A DNA stretch of 64,000 nucleotides. Origin: Mucispirillum schaedleri ASF457. Its GTDB lineage: Bacteria > Chrysiogenota > Deferribacteres > Deferribacterales > Mucispirillaceae. The stretch spans positions 2,105,001-2,169,000 of the forward strand of contig NZ_CP097562.1 in the NCBI RefSeq assembly GCF_000487995.2, written 5' to 3'. The notes beneath the pieces are model-generated. The model did not search any database and was not told the origin of the DNA. It worked only from the letters and a program-made list of their open reading frames with translations. A program made the position numbers and the translations under genes. Below, one piece after another: positions 52,537 to 61,580 of the stretch (the first letter of the stretch is position 1; each line of letters begins with the position of its first letter).

Positions 52537-53976
52537 TTAATCATTATTTTTTTGCATTGTTGTAATAATATCATTTAAAAGATTATCAATATTTTCTGAT
52601 ATTTCTTTTCTTGTATTTATATAGTTATCAATAAACTCATAAGGGTTTAATATTTCTTCTTCCAAATGTGGAAATCCGCAGAAATCAAGGTTATAATTAT
52701 TTGCAATAATTTCATCTATGCTTATAAGTTTTGATACTTCACTTTCTCTTCTGTTGTGCCACCATGCACGCACTGGGTCAAAATGAATATCAAGCATAGG
52801 GCGAGTTTTAGAAAAATGTTTATATCCTTCTGGCATTTCAAGCCTGTAATACCAAATATTTTCTGTTTTTTTGCCTTTTTCAAAAAATAAAAGGTTAGTG
52901 TTAATTTTTGTATAAGGTGCAAAAACATCATTTGGAAGCCTTATAATAGTGTGCAGGCTGCACTCTTCTAAAAGTTTCTTTTTTATACTCGTTTTAACAT
53001 TACCGCCAAATAAAAAGCCGTCAGGCAGGACAAGACCGCATCTGCCATTTTCTTTTAATAAATACATAATATGCACCATAAATAAATCGGCAGTTTCTTT
53101 TGACCTTAAATTACTTGGCACAGAGCTTGTAACAGCATCTTCTTCTGCTCCCCCAAAAGGTGGGTTTGTAACAATAATATCTACTAATTCATTATCGTTA
53201 TAATCTGCAACTGGGGTGCGAAGAGTGTTATCATTTATAATATTTGGCACATCTATATTATGCAGTATTAAATTTGTAACACATAGTATATGGGGGTATG
53301 GCTTTTTTTCTATACCTTTAATATTTGATTGCAGCAGTTTATAATCTTCTGGAGTGCTAATCTTATATCTATCTATGACACTTGTTAAAAAACCGCCAGT
53401 GCCGCATGCTGGGTCCAGCACTTTTTCATTAATCTTTGGGTCAATCATTTCTACTATAAACTTAGTAACAGGTCTTGGTGTATAAAACTCTCCAGATTTG
53501 CCTGCACTTTGCAAGTCTTTAAGCATTGTTTCATATATATCATTAAATAAATGGAAATCAGGCATAGCCGTAAAATCAAGCTCTTTATTTAATTTATTAA
53601 TAACCTGTCTGAGTAATGTGCCAGATTTCATATAATTTATAACATCATTTATTGTAGTTTTTAAAAGCCATTTGCGTTTTGTGATATCTTGATAAGTTTC
53701 AAGGGCTTTAATATCATCAAACATATGCTCAATAAATTTTAAAAGCTCATTACCTGTAATACCTTCATCATCTGCTGCCCAGTTACGCCATTGATAGATT
53801 TTTGGCATAACAGGTTTATAGTCATCTTCTAAAAGTTCCCATTCCTGCTCTTTATAATCAAAAGCTTTTAAAAATAAAAGCCATGCAATCTGCCCTATAT
53901 ATTGAGCATCGCCATTTATACCTTCATCCATTCGCATTATATCTTTTAACGCTTTTGTTAAGCCTGATATTGCCAT
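52537..53976 (-). CDS. hsdM: Type I DNA adenine methyltransferase HsdM
   Basis: 479 residues. The N-terminal HsdM helical domain (residues ~1-140) precedes the catalytic domain with the SAM motif DPACGTGGFLTSVIDRY and the adenine motif IVTNPPFGG. LQSAGKSGEFYTPRPVTKFIVEMI is the typical lead. It methylates N6 of adenine at the HsdS-defined site. Only 9 bp separate it from hsdR upstream. All motifs are intact, so methylation may continue although the restriction subunit is broken. Confidence 0.95.
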   Translation of the reverse strand: MAISGLTKALKDIMRMDEGINGDAQYIGQIAWLLFLKAFDYKEQEWELLEDDYKPVMPKIYQWRNWAADDEGITGNELLKFIEHMFDDIKALETYQDITKRKWLLKTTINDVINYMKSGTLLRQVINKLNKELDFTAMPDFHLFNDIYETMLKDLQSAGKSGEFYTPRPVTKFIVEMIDPKINEKVLDPACGTGGFLTSVIDRYKISTPEDYKLLQSNIKGIEKKPYPHILCVTNLILHNIDVPNIINDNTLRTPVADYNDNELVDIIVTNPPFGGAEEDAVTSSVPSNLRSKETADLFMVHIMYLLKENGRCGLVLPDGFLFGGNVKTSIKKKLLEECSLHTIIRLPNDVFAPYTKINTNLLFFEKGKKTENIWYYRLEMPEGYKHFSKTRPMLDIHFDPVRAWWHNRRESEVSKLISIDEIIANNYNLDFCGFPHLEEEILNPYEFIDNYINTRKEISENIDNLLNDIITTMQKNND

Positions 53977-53985
53977 TTTTACCCC

Positions 53986-55323
53986 TTATGCTGCATAAAT
54001 TTCATTTTCCAGCTCTTTTATAATATTTTCAAAATTTTTTCTACCCTTAAATATTCTATTTAATATATACATTGGGCTGCCTATTTTATTTACTGGCTCC
54101 AGTTTTAATATATCTATCGTTTCTAAATTTATTATGTCAGTTTCTGCATATTTATCAAGAAGTGCATTTATAACTTCCTGCACTTTCGCCCCATATTTTG
54201 CAAAATAGTTGCGTTTTTTTACATTTGCTATACGCTCTTTTTTAGTTAATGGCGGTTTATCATAAGCTATATGGCAGAGCATATCAAAAGGGTCTAAATC
54301 TCTTTTTGTGTTTGCCTTTAATTCTTCTATAAATATACCAGCTTTTTCCATTTCATCTATTATTATAGATTTTTTCTCTGCACTGTTCCAAGCCTGTAAA
54401 AAATTATCAAGAGTAGCATATTTATTTTTTATATTTTTTCTTGTATAATCTTTAAAAGATTCTGTTATAAGTTTGCCATTATAGTCTAAATATTTTACTA
54501 AATCTTTTAATACTGATACTTCCACATTATCAACATAGTATTTTTTAGGCTCATTAGTAACTGGTGGCAGTAAAGTTCCTTTCTTTTCTTCTTTTTCTGC
54601 AGTTTCTACTGTGTTTACATATTCATTACAAAAGTCATACTCTTTGTTTTTTTTAGTTATATTATATTCTTCACTTTGCAGTGGTTCGCCGTCAAAAGCA
54701 TTATCAGCAAAAAGCCGTGTAACATTTCTAAAATCAATTATAGTAAAATACAGCTTGTTTTTTTCTTCCACAAGTCTTGTGCCCCTGCCTATAATCTGCT
54801 TAAATTCTATTATACTGTTTATATTACTGTCTATTACTATAAACTCTACAGTTTTAGTATCAACACCAGTAGATAAAAGTTTAGATGTGGTGACTAAAAC
54901 TGGATAGCTTGAGTTTTTATTGCAAAAGTTTTCTATCTGGTTTTTTCCTTCTTCATTATCACTTGTTATCTGCATAACATATTTATTATTAATTTTGACC
55001 ATATCTGCATTTTCATTAACAAGAGCCTGACGCATAAAGGCAGCATGTTCCTGATTTACACAGAAAAATATTGTTTTTGCCATTCGCTTATTATGAGCTT
55101 TTAAATAGTCAGATACATATTTTGCAACAGTTTCTGTTCGTTTTTCTAAAAAAAGTGTTCTATCAAAATCTCTATCATTATATTCTCTATCTTCTATTAA
55201 ATTGCCATACTTGTCTTTCTGATTAAGCTCTGGTCTAAACCCTTCCACATCTTTATCTAATATTATGCGTATTACTTTATATGGAGCTAAAAAGCCGTCT
55301 TCTATACCCTGTTTTAAAGAATA
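53986..55323 (-). pseudogene. hsdR: HsdR, C-terminal fragment (gene split by IS copy 5)
   Basis: The frame continues from the IS boundary (SLKQGIEDGFLAPYKVIRI once the IS and one duplication are removed) to the normal stop. It holds the second RecA-like helicase lobe (AKTIFFCVNQEHAAFMRQALV, LVTTSKLLSTGVDTKTVEFIVID, FKQIIGRGTRL) and the C-terminal HsdM-contacting region. Its only possible start would be an internal GTG with no ribosome site. With the other fragment it would make one protein of about 800 residues. Confidence 0.92.
55298..55323. repeat. Left target duplication of IS copy 5
   Basis: Matches 56418-56443 at 25 of 26 positions, or 26 of 26 if the boundary is moved by one base. Both copies are hsdR coding sequence. 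Confidence 0.93.
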
Positions 55324-56417
55324 TCTTAACTAACAGGACATATGTTACATTTTTAATAAAAAATAAATCTTAATTTAATATAAATCAAGCAATAATTTAT
55401 TTTCAATAACAATCTCATATGGAGATTTAAAATTTAAGCATGTTTTAGCAGTATTATTATATCTATCTTCATGCTGTTTAAGAGCCTTAATTAATTCATC
55501 TTTGGAATAGAATTTATTATTTGCATATAAAATTTTTCCATCCTCTCTATGACTTCTTTCCACCTTTCCATTCTGCCAAGGTGAATAAGGTCTTATTCGT
55601 TTAATAGTATATCCTTTCTTTTCAGCTGTCTCTTCAAAATAGCTTTTCTTGTTTGTAACTTCCTTATCATTTACAAACTCATAGCCATTATCCACTTGAA
55701 TTGTTTTTAGTGGAAAGCCAAATTTACTTTCCAGTTCGTCTAAAAACTTACCTGTTTCAAATGTGCTTTTTTCTTCTACTATTTCTAATATTCTCATTCT
55801 GCTGTATTCATCTATCGCTGTTATCTGATAATATTTTTTACCATAGCTGGAAAACATTATACATTCCTGTGGAACATATTTTATATCTATCTGAACCTTG
55901 TCGCCTATATACTGACCTGTTATTGGTTCATATCTTGTATAGCTCTTTTTTGACTTGTTTAATGACTTTAAGCCTTTCTTCCTTATCTGCATACACATAC
56001 TGCCAAAACTACGATTATAACCAATTTCTAGAAGTCTGACATATACCTCCGCATTACCATACAAACCATGCTCGGCATATGTGTTAAATATTAAATCAAG
56101 CTCTTCTTTACTATGCTTATTTGGACTGGTTCTTGGTCTACGACTTTTAAAAGATAAACTCTGAACTGTTCCATCATATTTCTTTAAATGCCTGTATACA
56201 AACATACGGTTCACTTGATATTTGCGGGCTGCTTTCGTTGCTCCTTTTTTTAATGCATACTCACATAACCGTTGACGAAATCGCATTTCTTCTGTTATTA
56301 TCACTTTATTCATTGTTATACCTCTTAGTTTAGTTTAGTTTTTTGCTTAATTTTATACTATATACTAAGAGGTATTTTGTTATACTTATTTTTGTAACAT
56401 ATGTCTTATACTCTTAC
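55324..56417 (-). mobile_element. 1,094-bp insertion sequence, copy 5, inside hsdR
   Basis: It cuts hsdR between helicase motifs. Removal of the IS and one duplication would restore the frame exactly. The sequence is closest to copy 2. Confidence 0.95.
55375..56313 (-). CDS. DDE transposase of the 1,094-bp IS, copy 5
   Basis: 312 residues, same protein sequence as copy 2 as far as I can compare (I in RILEIV, Q in LKQHED). All DDE residues are present, and it is read in the same direction as the disrupted hsdR. Confidence 0.93.
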   Translation of the reverse strand: MNKVIITEEMRFRQRLCEYALKKGATKAARKYQVNRMFVYRHLKKYDGTVQSLSFKSRRPRTSPNKHSKEELDLIFNTYAEHGLYGNAEVYVRLLEIGYNRSFGSMCMQIRKKGLKSLNKSKKSYTRYEPITGQYIGDKVQIDIKYVPQECIMFSSYGKKYYQITAIDEYSRMRILEIVEEKSTFETGKFLDELESKFGFPLKTIQVDNGYEFVNDKEVTNKKSYFEETAEKKGYTIKRIRPYSPWQNGKVERSHREDGKILYANNKFYSKDELIKALKQHEDRYNNTAKTCLNFKSPYEIVIENKLLLDLY

Positions 56418-56443
56418 ACTTCTATACCCTGTTTTAAAGAATA
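56418..56443. repeat. Right target duplication of IS copy 5
   Basis: The second copy of the hsdR target sequence; see 55298-55323. Confidence 0.93.
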
Positions 56444-57463
56444 TGTATATACAGGCTCTCCAAAATATGAAATATTAGATACTTCTTTATTTTCTTTTGG
56501 TGTGGCGGTCAGACCAATTTGAGAAGCACTATCAAAATATTCTAATACTTCTCGCCACTGGCTGTCTTCGCTGGCACTGCCCCTGTGGCACTCATCAACT
56601 ATTACTAAATCAAAAAAGTCTTTGCTAAACTGCTTAAATATATTTTTTGTATCATTCTGTCCAGTAATACTTTGATATAACGCTAAATATATCTGGTAAG
56701 ATTTATCAACCTTTCTATTTGTTACAATAGTCATATTTTCTTTAAATGGAGAAAAATCACCGGTGTAAGTCTGGTTACGCAAAGCTTCTCTGTCTGCTAA
56801 AAATAGTATCCTTTTTTTAATGCCTGCAATCCACAGCCGCCATGCAATTTGAAAAGCTACATAAGTTTTGCCTGTGCCTGTTGCCATTACTAGAAAAACT
56901 CTTTTTTCTCCATTAATTATGGCATTATATGTATTATTAATGGCATTAAGCTGGTAATATCTAGGGATTTTATCATTTTCAGTATAATATGATGAGCTTA
57001 ACTGTTTTTCTTTTGCACTGTCTATATTATTATATTGTTTATATATATCCATAAGTTTATCAGGGGATGGGAAATCTAAAAGGCTGATTTCTTTTTCTAT
57101 TTTTTCATTTTCACCAGAGTATTTATTATGGAAAATAAACCCATCACCATTTGATGAAAATATAAATGGAATATTAAGCATTTCTGCATATCCTAAAGCC
57201 TGCTGCATTCCATCTGATATTTTATGTTTATTGTCTTTTGCTTCAATTACTGCAATAGGTGTATGAAAATTATAAAACAGCACATAATCTGCCCGTTTAA
57301 TAGTATTGGTATCACGGATACATGTATTGTGTCTTGCAATAACTCTGCCTGCTGTAAGCTGGTATTCTTCTCTTATCTGGTGTTCTTGCCAGCCTGCATT
57401 TTTAACAGCAGGTGTGATATATCTTGTGCGAATTTCCTGTTCTGTAAGCTCTTTTTTATCCAT
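56418..57463 (-). pseudogene. hsdR: HsdR, N-terminal fragment (gene split by IS copy 5)
   Basis: The likely start is ATG 57463 (MDKKELTEQEIRTRYITPAV) with AAGGTGAT upstream. The fragment includes the PD-(D/E)xK nuclease core (ADYVLFYNFHTPIAVIEAKDN), Walker A (VMATGTGKTYVAF), Walker B/DECH (LVIVDECHRGS) and motif III (IGLTATPKE). It then stops at the IS junction after SLKQGIEV. Lacking the second helicase lobe, the product should not translocate or cut DNA. Confidence 0.93.
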
Positions 57464-57535
57464 AGTATCACCTTGATACATATTATAAAAATATATTCAA
57501 AATGTAAATATAAATATATGTTATGGACTTATCCC

Positions 57536-57651
57536 GTCTTAATGAGCAAGAAAGGCGAAGTATCTACAACTATATATATTAAATATATCATACACTGATG
57601 TAATATAAATAATCTAGATTTTTCGCCTTTAAAAATCAGGCTCAAAATGAC
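57536..57651. repeat. MITE-like palindromic unit 4
   Basis: A 116-bp unit. GTCTTAATGAGCAAGAAAGG begins the left arm, and the right arm is inverted (TTTTTCGCC...TCAGGCTCAAAATGAC). It occupies the spacer upstream of hsdR; a half arm (AAAAATCAGGTTCAAAATAAC) follows at about 57665. Confidence 0.7.
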
Positions 57652-57746
57652 TTATAGTGTGAAAACTGCTAAAAATCAGGTTCAAAATAACTGTAATCTG
57701 ATTTTTTTGTGTAAGTTCAGTGAGTATTAAGTATTTAATATCATCA

Positions 57747-58307
57747 TTATTGTTTGGTTTGTTTTCTATAATCCCATGGAGCCTGCGGATTATTATCTGC
57801 CCAAAGTCCTGCTTTTTTATTTTTAGCTGTAATTTGTGCAAATATAGTGTATAACGATTTATTATAATACATGTAGTTCCATGCACAGCCTTTTTTTACC
57901 ATTTCAAGATTAATATTTGTATTTCCTTTAAATATTACTGCAACAGTTCTACCATATTTATCAGTGCTTTTATTTTTATTCCTTGGTATATAAGATATAT
58001 TTTGATTTTTAATCATTTCTTCAAGACATAATTGGGATTGTTCTCCAAAGGGCTGTTTCAGTTCTGGTGCATCTATGCCATAAAGCCTTATTTTCACTTT
58101 TTTATTATTATGTGTGGTAATATTTATTGTATCACCATCATGTATTGAATTGATATGTTTTATTGTGATTTTATTCTCATCTACAGCTGAAAAATCATAC
58201 AATGTGTCATTTAAAAACCCACCCATACTGCCTATAATTGTCGCTATAATAATCACAGCAACAGTTCTTGGTTTAAGATTAAATCGTGTATTTTTCTTTC
58301 TTTTCAT
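57747..58307 (-). CDS. Membrane-anchored thermonuclease (staphylococcal nuclease-like)
   Basis: 186 residues. One N-terminal hydrophobic segment (TVAVIIIATIIGSMGGFL) acts as an anchor or uncleaved signal. The SNase domain has HDGDTINITT (calcium ligand D), VKIRLYGIDAPELKQPFGEQS (catalytic R and E region), and DKYGRTVAVIF (second R), and ends GLWADNNPQAPWDYRK as usual. It should degrade extracellular or periplasmic nucleic acid with Ca2+. It stands alone beside the defence island, without an obvious link. Confidence 0.9.
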   Translation of the reverse strand: MKRKKNTRFNLKPRTVAVIIIATIIGSMGGFLNDTLYDFSAVDENKITIKHINSIHDGDTINITTHNNKKVKIRLYGIDAPELKQPFGEQSQLCLEEMIKNQNISYIPRNKNKSTDKYGRTVAVIFKGNTNINLEMVKKGCAWNYMYYNKSLYTIFAQITAKNKKAGLWADNNPQAPWDYRKQTKQ

Positions 58308-58515
58308 AATTTCACCGCATTATATATTAACACATTCTTCTTATTTGTTATTGAATTTCTAATTTTACTGCTTGCAAAAAGACTAATAAATACATTAATA
58401 TCTTCTGAATAGTTTATAAATTATATAGAACTTTAATAACTATAAAATGTCTTACTCATAATTGCAACTATTTTATTAGAGTTTGTTATCAGTGTGCATT
58501 ATGCAATATAATTGA

Positions 58516-58544
58516 TTGACAAATTTATACAGTTTATGTAATTT
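58516..58544 (+). promoter_or_regulatory. Promoter before the TolC gene
   Basis: TTGACA (58516-58521) and TAATTT (58539-58544) with a 17-bp spacer, about 30 bp before the start codon; AGGAGAT precedes the ATG. Confidence 0.6.
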
Positions 58545-58573
58545 ATAAATTTCAGTTTTTATTAGGAGATAAT

Positions 58574-59899
58574 ATGCTTAGATACCTTATTTTAATTATT
58601 GCTGTGGCTTTTATGCCATTAACAGCATCTGCACTGACTATTGATGAAACAGTTACATTAGCTCTTGACACAAACAATAATATTAAAAGTAAACAGTATA
58701 CAGTAAAAGCTAAAAATTTAGCAGCTGATAATGCTATCCTTATTTTTATGCCATCAATTGGTGTTAGTTATAATTATCAATATTCATGGCAAGATCAAAC
58801 AAAAGCTCTCAATACTAAAACCGAAGGTGATTTATCAACATTCAGTGCTTATGCAAACCTTAACTTATTTAACGGCTTATCTGATTTATTTGGGTATCAG
58901 CTGGCAAGGCTTGACAGAGATATGGCAGTTTCTGATTTAGATGCTGTATCTTATCAGACTATTCTTGATGCTCAGCTTGCATTTATTAATGTATTAAAAG
59001 CAAAAAGTGATTTAGAAGTGGCAGAAAGCAATTTAAAATTACTTGAAATGCAAAAAAGAGATGCCCAAATCTCTGCTGATAATGGCTTAATTGCAAAAAA
59101 TGATTTGCTGCAGACTGAAACATATTTAGCTTCTGCACAGCTTCAAAAAATTACTGCACAAAGTGCCGTTACCAGAGCTATACAAAGCCTTGAAAAAGTA
59201 ATGAATAGAAAGTTAGCTCCAAATGAAGAGCTTATAGAGCCGGTGTTTATGGATGTTACTTTAGATAGTGAAGAAGCATTAAAAGAAAAAATGTTTGCAA
59301 ATAGAAGTGATTTAAAAAAGTTAGAGCAGTCTTATGAAGCTGCTAAAAAGACAGAAAACCGTTCATTAAGTGGTGTATATCCAACTATTGATGCATCATT
59401 TAACTATGCAGGCTATGGTGATTCTTTTGACCCATTTGCAGGAAACCCAGGCGGAATGGATTCTAACATGACTGTTGGAATTACTGCATCATGGAATATT
59501 TTATCAGTAGCATCTGCATCAATGCTGTCTATTTCAGATAAAAGAACTCGTCAGGCACTGGCTTATTCTATTGCAGATGCAAAGCAAAATATGATGCTTG
59601 ATTTACAAACTAAAATAGAAAGTTATTATACATCAAAAGCTCAGCTTGCTCAGTCAATTATAGGTGTGCAGCATGCAGAAGAAAATTACCGTGTTACTAA
59701 AAACCTTTATGACCAAAGTGCTGCAACTATGACAGAGCTTTTAGATGCATCATCTTTATTAAATGAAGCAAAAGTTGCAGAATCAAATGCCAGATACAGT
59801 GTTATATCATCTGTATATAATTTAGAATGGGTAATACAGGAAAAACTTCCTGTTCATGATGTTAATCAGTATACCCCAGTTGAAAGCCCATTAAGATAA
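58574..59899 (+). CDS. TolC-family outer-membrane efflux protein
   Basis: 441 residues. The signal peptide is MLRYLILIIAVAFMPLTASA. The mature protein shows the two-fold TolC repeat: LTIDETVTLALDTNNNIKSKQYTVKAK and long helices (LDAQLAFINVLKAKSDLEVAESNLKLLEMQKRDA), then the second half (IESYYTSKAQLAQSIIGVQHAEENYRVTKNLYDQSAATMTELLDASSLL). Such trimers form outer-membrane channels for efflux or type I secretion. The inner-membrane pump and adaptor are not in the window. A good terminator follows. Confidence 0.92.
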   Translation: MLRYLILIIAVAFMPLTASALTIDETVTLALDTNNNIKSKQYTVKAKNLAADNAILIFMPSIGVSYNYQYSWQDQTKALNTKTEGDLSTFSAYANLNLFNGLSDLFGYQLARLDRDMAVSDLDAVSYQTILDAQLAFINVLKAKSDLEVAESNLKLLEMQKRDAQISADNGLIAKNDLLQTETYLASAQLQKITAQSAVTRAIQSLEKVMNRKLAPNEELIEPVFMDVTLDSEEALKEKMFANRSDLKKLEQSYEAAKKTENRSLSGVYPTIDASFNYAGYGDSFDPFAGNPGGMDSNMTVGITASWNILSVASASMLSISDKRTRQALAYSIADAKQNMMLDLQTKIESYYTSKAQLAQSIIGVQHAEENYRVTKNLYDQSAATMTELLDASSLLNEAKVAESNARYSVISSVYNLEWVIQEKLPVHDVNQYTPVESPLR

Positions 59900-59915
59900 T
59901 TAACGCAAAAATCAG

Positions 59916-59941
59916 GCGGAGAAATATAATCTCCGCTTTTT
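59916..59941 (+). terminator. Terminator after the TolC gene
   Basis: GCGGAGA (59916-59922) pairs with TCTCCGC (59930-59936), then TTTTT. Confidence 0.88.
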
Positions 59942-60098
59942 AAGATAATTACTGCCTACATAATTTTTACATTTTTTTTAAAAATCATAAAAAACTACTT
60001 GATTTTATCATACATTTTATATAGAAAATATATGAATAAAATTTACATAAGTTTTTAATGTTAAATAACATAGATATTTATATGGGAAAGGAGTAAAT

Positions 60099-61436
60099 AT
60101 GAAAAATTTACTAGAAAAATTAAAAGCTTTTTTCAGCGGTAAAAATAGTGCTGACAAAAGCCATGCAGGCGGTTCTGCAGAGAATAATGCAGGTGAAAAA
60201 CAGCCGGGTCGTTTTAAAAGATTATTTTTAAACATTAAAGCTTATGCAAAAAGAAAGCCATCTGCATTTATTGCTATTATCATTGGTATTGTTTTTGTGC
60301 TGCTTTTTATTACTTATGAAGCACTTCATTTAACAAGCACTCCACAGTTCTGCGGTATGTGCCATGTGGAAACAGAAACTGGTGCCGGTGCTGAATATCA
60401 TACATGGAAGAAAAATATACATGCTGCTGTAGATGTTGGCTGCATTGACTGCCACGGCAAACCGGGTTTTTTTGGCTATATGAGAGCTAAAATGGGCGGT
60501 ATGTATGACTTATTCAGTGAAATAGTTCATTCTAAAGAAAACAAAATGGCTATTTTGACAGAAGGTGCTACAAACAAAGAATATGCTGCAAAACTTGTTC
60601 CAAATGACTGGTGTTTAATATGCCACTCTGATGATGAAAATAAACGAATTAGAGAAAATACATTTATGTCTTTCTTTGGTGTGAAAATGCGTAAAGTAGA
60701 TGCAGTTAAAAACCCAGAATTTAGAGAGCTTAATGGTTTAAGAGATATATATAATGATGAAATGCCAAATATTTCTTTCAGCCATGATAATCATGTTAAT
60801 ACTCTTGGTTTAAGCTGTATAGAATGTCACATGGGTGTTGCTCATGGTGGTGAATTCCAAAACAGAACTAAAATGGAAGACTGCTTTGCATGTCATAATG
60901 CAGAAAGAGAGAAAAATCCTGAAATAAATGCTCCAGAAAATGATGCCTGCAGCACCTGCCATACAACAGTTGCTGCTATGCATGAAGGCACATTATTATT
61001 AGAAGAAGGGCAGGAGCCAACTCCACCATCAATGATGGTAGACCAGGGGGTATATGGTGCTGAAAACTGTTCTACATGCCACATGGGAGGTGCATTTGAT
61101 TTACCAACTGCTGCAACCTGCGGACCAACATGCCACGGCGATATGGATTATGGCTTTATGTATGATGATATAAGAGCTCAGTTTGATGCTGTTAAAGCTC
61201 CACTTGATAAATTAAATATGCAGCTTTATGCAGTTGTTGATAAAATGACAAAAGAACAGCATGCAAAATTTAATGAATTTAAAAATTATTATGAAATATT
61301 AGCTAATGATAATTCAAAAGGTATACATAATGACAGTATCTATGTTAAAGCTGCAGAAAAAGCAGCAGCAGTTGGCAACGAGCTTGCTTCAAGCTTAGGC
61401 ATCCCTGTAGCTGCTCCAGAAGAAAATCAGGAATAG
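60099..61436 (+). CDS. Membrane-anchored multihaem c-type cytochrome (NapC/NirT-like)
   Basis: 445 residues. One membrane helix (FIAIIIGIVFVLLFITY, residues 57-73) follows an unusually long charged N-terminal tail of about 55 residues. The periplasmic part contains seven CxxCH haem sites: CGMCH (C85), CIDCH, CLICH, CIECH, CFACH and two CSTCH. A further CGPTCH has three residues between the cysteines. The first sites resemble NapC/NirT quinol dehydrogenases that pass electrons from menaquinol to periplasmic reductases. Eight haems is more than the four of NapC, so it may combine quinol oxidation with a larger electron wire. GGAG precedes the start. Confidence 0.88.
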   Translation: MKNLLEKLKAFFSGKNSADKSHAGGSAENNAGEKQPGRFKRLFLNIKAYAKRKPSAFIAIIIGIVFVLLFITYEALHLTSTPQFCGMCHVETETGAGAEYHTWKKNIHAAVDVGCIDCHGKPGFFGYMRAKMGGMYDLFSEIVHSKENKMAILTEGATNKEYAAKLVPNDWCLICHSDDENKRIRENTFMSFFGVKMRKVDAVKNPEFRELNGLRDIYNDEMPNISFSHDNHVNTLGLSCIECHMGVAHGGEFQNRTKMEDCFACHNAEREKNPEINAPENDACSTCHTTVAAMHEGTLLLEEGQEPTPPSMMVDQGVYGAENCSTCHMGGAFDLPTAATCGPTCHGDMDYGFMYDDIRAQFDAVKAPLDKLNMQLYAVVDKMTKEQHAKFNEFKNYYEILANDNSKGIHNDSIYVKAAEKAAAVGNELASSLGIPVAAPEENQE

Positions 61437-61470
61437 ATAAGCTAATATCTTTTTTAAGATATAATATATA

Positions 61471-61507
61471 AGGGGCGGAAAATATTATGTTTTCGCCCCT
61501 TTTTTTG
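61471..61507 (+). terminator. Terminator after the cytochrome gene
   Basis: AGGGGCG (61471-61477) pairs with CGCCCCT (61494-61500), with extra A-T pairs inside, then seven T. Confidence 0.92.
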
Positions 61508-61580
61508 TTTTTTACAGATTTTGTTTTTATTTTGCTTGATTTATAAGATATATTTTTTATAATAAATTTTGGAGTAATGC

